NCBI GenBank assembly: GCA_934700375.1
Contig: CAKUXT010000053.1
Location: 1-10,941 of the forward strand
Source: an uncultured Bacilli bacterium
Lineage (GTDB): Bacteria; Bacillota_I; Bacilli_A; RFN20; CAG-288
Reading direction: 5' to 3'
Length of the DNA: 10,941 nucleotides
Shown: positions 1 through 7,557 of the stretch, in pieces
Layout: every line of letters begins with the position of its first letter
Position numbering within the stretch: position 1 is the first letter of the stretch
The notes under the pieces: generated by a model
Database searches by the model: none
What the model was told of the DNA's origin: nothing
Seen by the model: the letters and a program-made list of their open reading frames with translations, nothing else
Made by a program: the position numbers and the translations under genes

Positions 1-5
1 GCGCC

Positions 6-35
6 GATGGATGGATTCCCTGGAATCCATCCATC
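6..35. repeat. Perfect 14-bp inverted repeat (hairpin) at left edge
   Basis: The arms GATGGATGGATTCC (6-19) and GGAATCCATCCATC (22-35) are exact reverse complements separated by two bases. In RNA this would form a 13-bp stem with a four-base loop. No T tract follows on the plus strand, and the other side is cut by the window edge, so an intrinsic terminator cannot be confirmed. The surrounding 1-130 stretch looks richer in GC than the neighbouring membrane-protein genes and holds no recognised gene. It is open in one plus frame from base 1 to a TAG at 130-132, but the 43 codons match nothing I know. It could be the end of a mobile element or a dispersed palindromic repeat. Confidence 0.6.
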
Positions 36-136
36 ATTGCTATTGCTCCTTGGTCCAGTGAGAGGGGTGCACTACATGAACGGAGCATTTTTATATGTCT
101 ACAATTTTAATATGTATTTGAAGTTGTTCTAGATAA

Positions 137-622
137 TTACTGATTTGAATCGGCAACTTTTTCTTTTAAGGCAACTGTTGGAATGAATACATAATAATTA
201 TCTTTCTTATAGAAACAGACTCCATATTGAGAAGTCGTTGTTTTTGCTATTTTAAAGCTGTCTTTGATTACGTTCCCGTTTTTTGATAATTCAAATGTCA
301 GTATATCGTCTTTGATGCTGATGTTATGTTTATAAGTCCAGTTTTGGTTTGTAGGTGATCTATTCATAAACAGCAATAGATTCAACAATTGAATAATCAT
401 GACTCCAATGAGACAGATTATTTGAATGATCAGGTAAATAACGTTAGTCTTTTTGTCACCTAATGCAGATGCGGGAATCTGAAAGCAACCGGCGGTTATT
501 ATAACGAATAAAAAGAACATAAGGGTTAAGATTGGAATTTTATTTCTTCTCCAGTTTTCTTTTCGAATGATTTCTCCATCCTGGAAGAAAACATAATTTC
601 CATTGTACTCGGTATAATTCAT
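137..622 (-). CDS. Small two-helix membrane protein, possible YcxB-like domain (paralogue of neighbour)
   Basis: A 161-residue protein of unknown function. Two hydrophobic segments, roughly residues 29-47 and 61-86, should span the membrane. The remaining C-terminal half is a soluble beta-rich domain ending in a motif of the form YKKDNYYVFIPTVALKE. The same arrangement and ending occur in the upstream gene (YKNAHYYVAIPLESLKE), so the two are diverged tandem paralogues. The two-helix plus C-terminal domain layout resembles YcxB-like proteins, but this is only an impression from the sequence. The ATG overlaps the upstream gene's TGA in an ATGA arrangement, with AAGGAG eight bases before it, which fixes the start and implies translational coupling. 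No terminator with a T tract is seen downstream before the window edge. Confidence 0.75.
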   Translation of the reverse strand: MNYTEYNGNYVFFQDGEIIRKENWRRNKIPILTLMFFLFVIITAGCFQIPASALGDKKTNVIYLIIQIICLIGVMIIQLLNLLLFMNRSPTNQNWTYKHNISIKDDILTFELSKNGNVIKDSFKIAKTTTSQYGVCFYKKDNYYVFIPTVALKEKVADSNQ

Positions 623-1110
623 CTTTCTTGCTCCTTTAATGATTCTAAGGGGATTGCAACATAGTAATGTGCATTCTTGTATATGTACAGAGCTTGTTTT
701 CCTTTCTCTATTCTTTTAATTGGAAACTCGGTTTTGATGATATCATCGTTTTGCGTCAATGTCAGATATGCAATGTTGTTTTCTACTTTGACTTCTTGGT
801 GAAATTCACTTTGAAGTTCACTGGGTGACATGTTGGAGTAGAAAAAGAAATGCACAAGGATCGATAAACCTGCCAATAGAAAGAATATGCAAAATTCGCA
901 ACCGGAAAGCACAGTCAGTGCAGAATATAATTCTACGAGTTCATGTGCGGTATTGCTGTCGTAAAGCAAAGAGAAAACATATACGCCAACAATACCAAGA
1001 AGTGAAAGGCACAGGGATGAAATTAACAGAATCCAGAAAGGTCTGTTGGTTTCTTTCCTGATTTTCTTCAATTGCTGTGCTGAATAAGTGAATTCGTATT
1101 TTTCGTTCAT
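619..1110 (-). CDS. Small two-helix membrane protein, possible YcxB-like domain
   Basis: A 163-residue protein of unknown function. It begins MNEKYEFTYS, followed by a basic stretch, two membrane segments (about residues 27-53 and 62-93), and a soluble C-terminal domain that aligns by eye with that of the next gene, including the YYVAIP...LKE ending. I chose the ATG at 1110 rather than an in-frame ATG 17 codons upstream. The internal start has a GAGGG ribosome binding site eight bases away, and the longer version would begin inside the promoter at 1133-1161. It is the first gene of a two-gene unit and ends with a four-base overlap. A YcxB-like identity would suit the layout; the family's role is not established well enough to assign a function. 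Confidence 0.75.
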   Translation of the reverse strand: MNEKYEFTYSAQQLKKIRKETNRPFWILLISSLCLSLLGIVGVYVFSLLYDSNTAHELVELYSALTVLSGCEFCIFFLLAGLSILVHFFFYSNMSPSELQSEFHQEVKVENNIAYLTLTQNDDIIKTEFPIKRIEKGKQALYIYKNAHYYVAIPLESLKEQER

Positions 1111-1118
1111 AGAAATAT

Positions 1119-1123
1119 CCCTC
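1119..1123 (-). promoter_or_regulatory. Ribosome binding site deciding the start at 1110
   Basis: GAGGG on the minus strand lies eight bases before the ATG at 1110-1108. The alternative upstream ATG at 1161 has no such site and lies within promoter elements. Confidence 0.7.
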
Positions 1124-1132
1124 GATATTTCT

Positions 1133-1161
1133 AGTATAGAACGTATTGACATAAAAGTCAA
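1133..1161 (-). promoter_or_regulatory. Sigma-A-type promoter for the two small membrane-protein genes
   Basis: On the minus strand the -35 box TTGACT (1161-1156) and -10 box TATACT (1138-1133) are separated by exactly 17 bases. Each matches the consensus at five of six positions. The start of transcription would fall near 1126, giving a leader of roughly 15 bases carrying the GAGGG site. The promoter lies right after the stop codon of the ABC permease (1171), so the pair can be expressed independently of the upstream operon. Confidence 0.7.
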
Positions 1162-1163
1162 TA
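1144..1163. promoter_or_regulatory. Inverted repeat over the -35 box, candidate operator
   Basis: TATTGAC (1144-1150) and GTCAATA (1157-1163) are perfect 7-bp arms around a six-base AT-rich spacer. The palindrome covers the -35 element at 1156-1161, a position where a dimeric repressor would block polymerase. No regulator gene is recognised in the window, and chance occurrence in AT-rich DNA is possible. Confidence 0.35.
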
Positions 1164-1170
1164 AGACATA

Positions 1171-3441
1171 TCACTCACTTCTGAGCGACTCGACAGGTGA
1201 TACTTTGCTCGCCTTGAATGATGGAATCAAAGCAGAGATGACACCGATAAGAAGAGAGAAAGCAATGATGATTAAAGCATGAAGGAAAGTGAAATCGCAG
1301 ATGTTATTGAGGTGATAGTAACTCAAGAAAGATTTCAGAATGTTGTTGATCGGTATCGATAATATGGCGGTGGATATCGAACCGACAATGCCTCCTAAAA
1401 GACCGATGAAGATGGCTTCTAGCTCAAAGAGAAGAATGACATTGCTCTTCCTTGTTCCAAAGGAACGGAGCAGACCGATTTCTTTCTTTCGCTCTAGAAT
1501 GGTATTTGAAATCATCAAGGAAGTCATAGCGGAAGAAGCAACAAGAGAGATGATGGCAAAGATGATAAGAAGAACAGAGGCCAATTTGATCATTTCTGAG
1601 ACATCATCGATCAGATGATTGGAATCACTGGTCACATAATAGATCTGTTCTTCCTCACATCTTGCATGATTCTCATCATCCTGGATGTTGTTGTATTCAT
1701 CCAGTCTATTCAATATTGTTGTTCTTGCTTCTAAGTCCGTTGGGAAGATGACAAGACTTTGAATGGTGGAATAGGCGTTGCAGTATCCGACTAAGGATAT
1801 GATGTCATCATAGGCCTGTTCGATATTGGTCAGGAAAGCTTTTTTGATGTTCTCAAGCTGCTTGTCTATCTCCTCTTTTTTGGATAGATCTTTGCCTTTC
1901 AATTCATCGTTGGTCAGTTCTGATCCTAGATTCTTTGCAGTATAGAAGAAGGTTGAGAAGCCTTCGTAATAGTGCTCCTTGTCATCGATAGGATAATAAT
2001 GGAAGTACTGTTTGAAGACGTTATTCAGTTTAGATGTGGGAAGGACAGAGGATCCGCTGTCATAATATTCCTGAAGCACAGCATCCAGATCGGATGCGAA
2101 GGCGGAAATCACACTGCCTGTAAGACCATCCGGTTTTGCAAAGACGATGTTGTCTTTGATTTTTGTGGCGACTTCGCTTGCTGTGTTTTCAGGCATCAAG
2201 AGATCCTGAAGCTTCTGACTGTAACATAAGGAAGGGGAAAGAATTGAAAAGGCGGTAGACTGTTTCGGTCGTAAGATACCGCAGATCTTCAAGGTTCTTC
2301 CTCTGCTGTTATAGAACTCATCGTTCAGGCTCTGTTTTTTGAAGTAGCTGATGGTACGTCTATGACCGACGGCATCGGTTTCATTTCTGACACCATTTTC
2401 GGTATAGACTTCATCATTGTTGAATATCTTGTATTCTTTTCCGATGACATCATTGAAAGATATCGGTTTGACCTTGCTTGTAAGAGATAGATCCTTGACG
2501 TCTTTTTCAGTATCCTTTGCGTTATAGAAACCAAGGGCACGCAATATCTTGAACTTGACTGCATTGTATTTGTCGACAACAAGGACTAAATCATTTTCGT
2601 TCTCAGGAAGCTTTCCTGCCAATAAATCATATTGATTGGTATCACCGTACAAAACATGGAAGATATTATAAGGAAGTGAAGCGTTGCTTGCATAAGAGTT
2701 GTAATTTGTGATTGTTGTGTTGACATACTTTTTATATGCGGGCGTTTCTCCGTCGATGGATTCTGGAAACTCGGTTGAAAGATTGAAAGTATAGCTTGAT
2801 GAATAACTCATCACATAATCGTTGATGAGATTTTCCTTCTTCATAGTTTCAAGGTAATCCAAATATCGTTGTGTGACATTGTTGTATTGGTAGGCGTTAT
2901 TCGTCGACTGGGAAACAGAAGGATAAATCTCTTCTGTATCAGGGTAAGTGATGGACTGATTTGTTTTGTCGAAGGCTTCCTTGTCCGTTTTCTCAGTGTA
3001 ATTGGTAATGACAATCGGAAGAGATGTCGCAGATGCATTGGAGATGGTATAAGAGTATTTATCAAAACCACTATTGATTGCTAACAGAAAAGCGATTCCA
3101 ATCATACCGAATGAATTGGCTATTGCGGATAATATCGTTTTTCCTTTTCTGGCTCGTATGTTTCTATAAGCGATGCGCAAGGCCATCATAAAAGAGAGAT
3201 GAGAAGAATGTTCTTCTTTTCTCTCTTTCAGTTCATCCTTTCTTTCATGGAGGACTGTATCGCTTAAGATGCTTCCATCCTTCATCTTGATGATTCTGTC
3301 CGAATACATAGAGGCGAGCTCTTCATTATGGGTTACCATGATGACAAGCCTTGTTTTGGAAATCTCTTTGAGAAGATCCATGACCTCTTTGCTTGAGACG
3401 CTGTCTAAAGCTCCGGTCGGTTCATCGGCAAGGATATAGGG
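1171..3441 (-). pseudogene. 3' part of frameshifted ABC transporter: Walker B, H-loop and FtsX-like permease
   Basis: This is the second part of an ATPase-permease fusion whose first part is 3422-3904. In this frame the ATPase resumes at PYILADEPTGALDS (Walker B and D-loop, about 3441-3400) and continues to the H-loop MVTHNEEL. A first membrane helix follows (near 3135-3070). Then come about 490 mostly extracellular residues and three C-terminal helices with FtsX/MacB-type sequence (ERKKEIGLLRSFGTRK, and a PSFKASKVSPVESLR ending). NBD, one helix, large outer domain and three helices is the MacB layout, but the outer domain is much larger than in MacB. The upstream frame ends within this one, and no start with a ribosome binding site serves this fragment, so a complete transporter is not made unless the lesion is artefactual. 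Repaired, the protein would be about 916 residues. The substrate is unknown. Confidence 0.8.
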
Positions 3442-3904
3442 CTCTTGCGATTGCGACTTTCTGCTGCTGTCCTCCCGACAATTGGTTAGGCTTCTTGTTT
3501 TTCAGCTTGTCCATATGGACAAGCTTCAAAGCTTCTAAGGCTTTCTCTTCACATTCTTTTTTGGAGTAGTCTCTGACACTGAGTGCGATCTTGACATTGT
3601 CTAATACGCTTAGCTGTGGAATCAGATAGCAGTTCTGAAAGACAAAGCCGATGTTGTTGTTTCGATAGGAATCCTTCTCTTTTTCGTTGAGTGTGCTGAG
3701 ATTCTTTCTGCCGGAGATAATCTCACCGGAAGTAGGAGTATCAAGACATCCTATCATATTCAAAAGTGTCGTCTTTCCGCATCCGGAAGGACCTAAAACA
3801 GATACGAATTGAACTTCAGGAAAAGAAAGAGAAACATCTTTCAATGCGTAGAAGTCCTGATCATCGATTTTGTAGATTTTCTGAATATGAGATAGATTTA
3901 GCAT
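3422..3904 (-). pseudogene. 5' part of frameshifted ABC transporter: truncated ATPase domain
   Basis: These 160 codons encode the start of a MacB/LolD-type ATPase. Visible are the Walker A GPSGCGKT (residues 38-45), Q-loop FVFQ (87-90) and signature LSGGQQQKVAIARAL (142-156). The frame then runs into YPCR and a stop. Walker B (ILADEP) and the rest of the fusion continue in another frame. Relatives have nine residues between ...ARA and ADEP; here only the last four or so survive. The best explanation is a deletion of about 17 nt (two modulo three) near 3436-3446. The fragment alone lacks Walker B and the switch histidine and cannot hydrolyse ATP. The ATG overlaps the TAA of the preceding gene by seven bases and has AAGGA about five bases ahead, so it is the coupled last gene of the operon. 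Confidence 0.8.
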
Positions 3905-4560
3905 GTTTGTCCTTTGTAAGCCTCAATTCTCTGGGATACTTCGTATCCGCAGTCATTGCTTATTTTTATTATAAGGCTTAAAAGGTGAAAACATGCATAA
4001 TTGTCTTCATCAACGACTAATTCTTTGAATAAAGTGTTCTTGATGCCTTGGTTAAGATAGGGGATATCAAGAATTCCGGTCTTGGAGAAGAAATAGCAGG
4101 CGGTGTTGAAGAACATGGAAGGAAGCGCGTATTTCAGGCGGAAGGAGTTAAGGAACTCAAATGTCTTCTTATCATCTTTTTCCGGGCATTCTTTATTGAC
4201 TTCATTGATGAATTCTTCTGCACTTCTGTATTTAGAGAGCATTTTTGCAGTCTGAAAAACAGTCTGTGTCAGTTTTTTGTAAGGTGTTATCTTTTCTGGG
4301 ACAAAATAATCCAAGACGTAATTGAGCTGAGAGAGATACTGACCATGGCGGAGAATCTTTCTCGGATCGAAATTTTCAAAGACTTCATCGAATTCTTTTT
4401 TGTTCTTGATGAATCCGACTTCATCAAGAAGTTCTTCTGGAAGCTGAACGAGGCTGAGATAATAGCAGAGAGAGGATAGGTCTTTGATCTCCCACATCGA
4501 AGAGAAAGACATATTCTCTGTCTTCTCTTTTACTCCGGTATAGAATTCACGCAGTGTCAT
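3898..4560 (-). CDS. Hypothetical protein, probably helical and cytosolic
   Basis: A 220-residue protein that I do not recognise. It has no signal peptide or clear membrane helix. It is rich in charged and aromatic residues and reads as mostly alpha-helical, with stretches such as DLSSLCYYLSLVQLPEELL near residues 27-45 and FHLLSLIIKISNDCGYEV near the C-terminus. Its start codon shares one base with the TGA of the beta-propeller gene (TGATG), and its end overlaps the ABC ATPase start by seven bases. GGAG lies 11 bases ahead of the ATG, a long spacing that suggests reliance on coupling. The position between the propeller and the transporter suggests an accessory or scaffold role on the cytosolic face. 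That is inference from context only. Confidence 0.7.
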   Translation of the reverse strand: MTLREFYTGVKEKTENMSFSSMWEIKDLSSLCYYLSLVQLPEELLDEVGFIKNKKEFDEVFENFDPRKILRHGQYLSQLNYVLDYFVPEKITPYKKLTQTVFQTAKMLSKYRSAEEFINEVNKECPEKDDKKTFEFLNSFRLKYALPSMFFNTACYFFSKTGILDIPYLNQGIKNTLFKELVVDEDNYACFHLLSLIIKISNDCGYEVSQRIEAYKGQTC

Positions 4561-5561
4561 CAGTCTTCTATCTCCAGTATGTGAATGTTCTCTAAAGCAG
4601 AGAATGCAATATGGGTGCTATCTAACACTGTGAATGACTCGACCTTGAATCCAAGCTTGAGTTCACCAGCAAGACTTCCGTCTCTTACATCGATGACATC
4701 AATTTTGGAATAGGCGGACATCGCCTCTGTGACAAGAGCGACGACATGGTTTTCATCCAATTGTTCTAATCCGCAGATCTGCTCTGCATTCTCCATCTGA
4801 GGCGTGTTGTCTTCTTTGTCAGGGAGAGTTCCTTTGTTGAGGAAATAATATAGCGGAGAAGTAATCTCTTTCTTGTTGTCATTGATGACATCGAATTTGT
4901 TGCATTCCATCAGATTGCTGTCATAGACGCGGAAACCGTATTCAGAGACAATATAGATCTCTTTTCTCTCTTCGTTGATGACAGGCTGGATGTCGTTATA
5001 GAGGATTTCAGGATGCTTGGTGATATTGTTGTTCTCATCCATGAAATCAACCGTTCCCTTGTTGTTGATAAGAAGATATCCGTTTAACATCCTACAGGCA
5101 TAGACGTCATAATATTTGCTATCGAAAGAGAGTTCCTTTTCTCCCTTGAAATCGGGAAAAGAGCACTCAAACAACTTGATGTTGCTTGCTTTTTTTGGAC
5201 TTCTTGTGTACAGGAAATCCGAGCTTGAATAAGTCATGAAGAATGATTTGCCGTCAAGCTTTTCCCCTACACCGACACAGATCATATTGTCCTTCTCTTC
5301 AGGATGGATTTCATTGACGAATTCCTGCTTCTCGATGTCATAGAGACGATGTTCTCCTGAGATATTTCCTAAAAGAAGATATTTCTTGTCTCTTGTGACA
5401 TATCCGGATACCCCATTGAAATAATCGATGATTCTCTTCTCTTCCTCCAATGTCTTTTTGTTGATGAAGGTGACGGAGAGATAATCGATAAGGAGATAGG
5501 TATCTTTTCCGCTGCAGATAAAGTATTTGCGGTTATATGTTTTTTTCAGATTGAATTTCAT
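4560..5561 (-). CDS. Beta-propeller-like cytosolic protein of unknown function
   Basis: A 333-residue protein without signal peptide or membrane helix. It contains about seven successive units in which a hydrophobic strand pair is followed by a D/N turn and another strand. The units lie roughly at residues 20-45, 58-83, 105-135, 152-182, 192-225, 262-302 and 308-333; examples are YLLLGNISGEHRLYDIEKQE and IDVIDVRDGSLAGEL. This spacing suits a six- or seven-bladed propeller (WD40- or YVTN-like), although no canonical WD or GH dipeptides are present. The ATG overlaps the TGA of the hydrolase gene (ATGA), with GAGGT six bases ahead. Propellers usually act as binding platforms, so it may hold the hydrolase or transporter partners together. 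No enzymatic residues are apparent. Confidence 0.72.
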   Translation of the reverse strand: MKFNLKKTYNRKYFICSGKDTYLLIDYLSVTFINKKTLEEEKRIIDYFNGVSGYVTRDKKYLLLGNISGEHRLYDIEKQEFVNEIHPEEKDNMICVGVGEKLDGKSFFMTYSSSDFLYTRSPKKASNIKLFECSFPDFKGEKELSFDSKYYDVYACRMLNGYLLINNKGTVDFMDENNNITKHPEILYNDIQPVINEERKEIYIVSEYGFRVYDSNLMECNKFDVINDNKKEITSPLYYFLNKGTLPDKEDNTPQMENAEQICGLEQLDENHVVALVTEAMSAYSKIDVIDVRDGSLAGELKLGFKVESFTVLDSTHIAFSALENIHILEIED

Positions 5562-6454
5562 TCTTGTACCTCGTTTTCATTTAAGAAGGACATCAGTTTT
5601 TCGACGTATTTGTCATTTTCTTGGACATAGCTTCGATGGTTGCTGTTTTCAAACAGATACCATTTCTTTTTACAGGTCAGATTTTCGAACATGACTTTGT
5701 TCTGAAGCGGAGTCGATTCATCATTGGCACCGGAGAAAAGAAGAACCGGGCATCTGATCTCTTTGAGCTTATCTGTGTACTCATAGTTTTTCAGTGTGCC
5801 GCTAGGTGAGAACTCACACTTTCCCCATGCTGTGATATAGGATTCTGTCCCTGGATTCTTCTTTCTCTTGATGCATTCAGGAAGCGTCGCTTTGTCTTCC
5901 CCGAAGATGAACATGTCCGTATAGTTCTGATTGGCGATCTGAAACTCAAGGGAAGAGAAATCCTGTGTTTCCTCTGCTTCCTTGATCGCTTTCTGGTCTT
6001 CTTCGGAAAGATATTTGACCAGTCGATGCGTCTCTTTTCTCCATAGTTCAACGCTGGAGAGCGTTGAAGACAAGGTAGCGGAAAGGATGCCTTCCGGTTT
6101 GTAATCGGTAAGGTAGATGATAGAGAGCATTCCGCCCCATGAATGGCCGAGAAGATGAATCTTCTTCAAGCTCAGTTTTTCTCTTAGATTGATCAGTTCA
6201 TTGGCCCAGGTCTCTTTTACCCAAAGAGAAGGGTGGCTGTCTTCTAAAGCGGAGAGTCCACATCCGATCTGGTCATAGCTGATGACAGGTCTATCATCCA
6301 AATAAGCGAGGTTATCTAAGACTTCAAAGGAGTTGTGGGTGGAACCAGGTCCTCCGTGCACTAATAAAAGAGGGGCTTTCTTTCCTTCTGGATTGACAAT
6401 TCGATAATATGTCTTATAGCCTCTAAAAGAAATGTACCCCTCTTTGATAGTCAT
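5558..6454 (-). CDS. Proline iminopeptidase-type alpha/beta hydrolase
   Basis: A 298-residue member of the prolyl aminopeptidase branch of alpha/beta hydrolases (peptidase family S33), cytosolic by lack of a signal. The oxyanion motif HGGPG is at 33-37 and DQIGCGLS at 61-68. The nucleophile elbow GHSWGG gives Ser105, the likely acid is Asp245 in GANDESTP, and the likely base is His273 in NSNHRSY. The YITAWGKCEFSPSGTLKNYE stretch (206-225) is typical of the cap-to-core region in iminopeptidases. Such enzymes remove N-terminal proline or other residues from short peptides, although some relatives act on other amides or esters, so the substrate is uncertain. The start follows AAGGAG by six bases and the lipoprotein stop by 17 bases. 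Its end overlaps the propeller gene by four bases. Confidence 0.88.
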   Translation of the reverse strand: MTIKEGYISFRGYKTYYRIVNPEGKKAPLLLVHGGPGSTHNSFEVLDNLAYLDDRPVISYDQIGCGLSALEDSHPSLWVKETWANELINLREKLSLKKIHLLGHSWGGMLSIIYLTDYKPEGILSATLSSTLSSVELWRKETHRLVKYLSEEDQKAIKEAEETQDFSSLEFQIANQNYTDMFIFGEDKATLPECIKRKKNPGTESYITAWGKCEFSPSGTLKNYEYTDKLKEIRCPVLLFSGANDESTPLQNKVMFENLTCKKKWYLFENSNHRSYVQENDKYVEKLMSFLNENEVQE

Positions 6455-6471
6455 TTGAATCTCCTTTTTGA

Positions 6472-7407
6472 TTACTTGTTCTCGTTTCCGTCCTTCTTTT
6501 TCTTTGATTTCTGACAGGAGAGAACGATGAGAACGACTAAACCTGCAATCACAGGTGCACCTATTATAACGAAACCGAACACAATAGATAAGAAAACAGT
6601 GAACGTATCATTGTATTTCATCTTTGTCGTTGCTAAACAGGCTTTGATCTCAAGTGACTTTTCCTGGGTGAGATCAAGTTCTTTATCTGTGGTCAGGTAG
6701 TAATAAGTAGTGAGTTCTGAGGCTTCTGTCTGGAACAGGTTGTTGAGGACATATTGTTCGTCACCGATTTTCAAAACGGACTTCGGATAATAAAGCCAGA
6801 CTTTATCATTTTCCTTATGCTTATAGTCATAGCTCATCGCATAGTCGATACGATAAAGATAGTTGCTTCCTGATCTACTGATATAACGGACTCTTAAATC
6901 AGTGACATTGATCTTCTTTCCGCTCTCTTCGCTTGCTGAAGTCGAATAGATGGAATCGGAAGAATATCCGATTGCTTTTTCGGCTTTCAAGTCAGAGATG
7001 GTATAGATTTCTAATGTGGTAAAAGCATAGGTAGGTGTTCCATAGATTCTGGCACTGACTAAGAAGGAATCGCCGGGATAGAGAATCAGATTGCTCAGAT
7101 AGTTTGTCGGATTGGTGGCCAATACATTTTTGTCAGAGGTATCCTTGATGTTGAAGGAGTAGGTTATATTCGTTGTGATATTCTGACTCTCGTTTTTGAT
7201 ATTGAAATGGAAATCGAGGTAGGTCTCTGCGGATCCTGTTTCTCCTGCTGTCTCTTTTTCGTTGACGACGTTATCGACTGTGGCATCAGAAAATTTCATC
7301 GAATCTTTGCATTCGATTTCTTTATCCATGACTCTAGGGGATGAGCTACAGGATGCAAGGGTGAACATAAACAATCCGGATAAAAGGGAAAGGAATCTTT
7401 TTTTCAT
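6472..7407 (-). CDS. Lipoprotein with an additional C-terminal membrane anchor
   Basis: A 311-residue surface protein. Residues 1-20 form a lipoprotein signal, with KKR, a hydrophobic core and the lipobox LASC, so Cys20 should be lipidated. Residues 21-265 are beta-rich and look like two similar modules (about 35-135 and 165-265), each with alternating strands as in Ig-like folds. A second membrane segment spans about 270-297 and is followed by the basic tail KSKKKK, placing the C-terminus in the cytosol. Lipid plus a transmembrane helix is unusual for a solute-binding lipoprotein and argues for a receptor or tether. A strong AAGGAGGTG site lies five bases before the ATG. It is the first gene of the operon leading to the ABC fusion and may deliver substrate or act as its partner; function unknown. 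Confidence 0.8.
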   Translation of the reverse strand: MKKRFLSLLSGLFMFTLASCSSSPRVMDKEIECKDSMKFSDATVDNVVNEKETAGETGSAETYLDFHFNIKNESQNITTNITYSFNIKDTSDKNVLATNPTNYLSNLILYPGDSFLVSARIYGTPTYAFTTLEIYTISDLKAEKAIGYSSDSIYSTSASEESGKKINVTDLRVRYISRSGSNYLYRIDYAMSYDYKHKENDKVWLYYPKSVLKIGDEQYVLNNLFQTEASELTTYYYLTTDKELDLTQEKSLEIKACLATTKMKYNDTFTVFLSIVFGFVIIGAPVIAGLVVLIVLSCQKSKKKKDGNENK

Positions 7408-7437
7408 AAAAGCACCTCCTTATTTATGAATATAATA

Positions 7438-7466
7438 ATAAAACAAAACCGCTAAGAAAAATACAA
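7438..7466 (-). promoter_or_regulatory. Possible promoter of the lipoprotein-ABC operon
   Basis: On the minus strand TTGTAT (7466-7461) and TTTTAT (7443-7438) are 17 bases apart, upstream of the AAGGAGGTG site. The region is very AT-rich and other -10-like hexamers (TATTAT, TATATT) lie just downstream, so the exact element is uncertain. A promoter is expected here because a likely terminator closes the upstream gene. Confidence 0.35.
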
Positions 7467-7534
7467 TTTGAGTATTATTTTCGCTCTATCTGATTGCATT
7501 TGTCGGACTTCTGTCAATATTTGCAATAGGAAAA

Positions 7535-7557
7535 GATAAAGAATCCTTAAAAGATTC
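7535..7557 (-). terminator. Possible intrinsic terminator after the PHP phosphatase gene
   Basis: On the minus strand GAATCTT (7557-7551) can pair with AAGGATTC (7548-7541), giving about seven pairs including one G-T wobble and a small loop. It is followed by a broken T tract (TTTATCTTTT). The hairpin overlaps the stop codon and is AT-rich, so termination may be weak. Confidence 0.4.

Noticed and set aside
1111..1161. Upstream ATG extending the 163-residue membrane protein by 17 residues
   Set aside because: It starts within the promoter (-35 at 1161-1156) and lacks a ribosome binding site, whereas the internal ATG has GAGGG.
3422..3450. Programmed ribosomal frameshifting joining the ABC fragments
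   Set aside because: About five residues between signature and Walker B are missing whichever frame is read, and there is no slippery run or stimulatory signal, so a deletion fits better.
4048..4479. 143-codon plus-strand open frame
   Set aside because: It is antisense to a gene tied by overlaps to both neighbours, with no ribosome binding site or recognisable domain.
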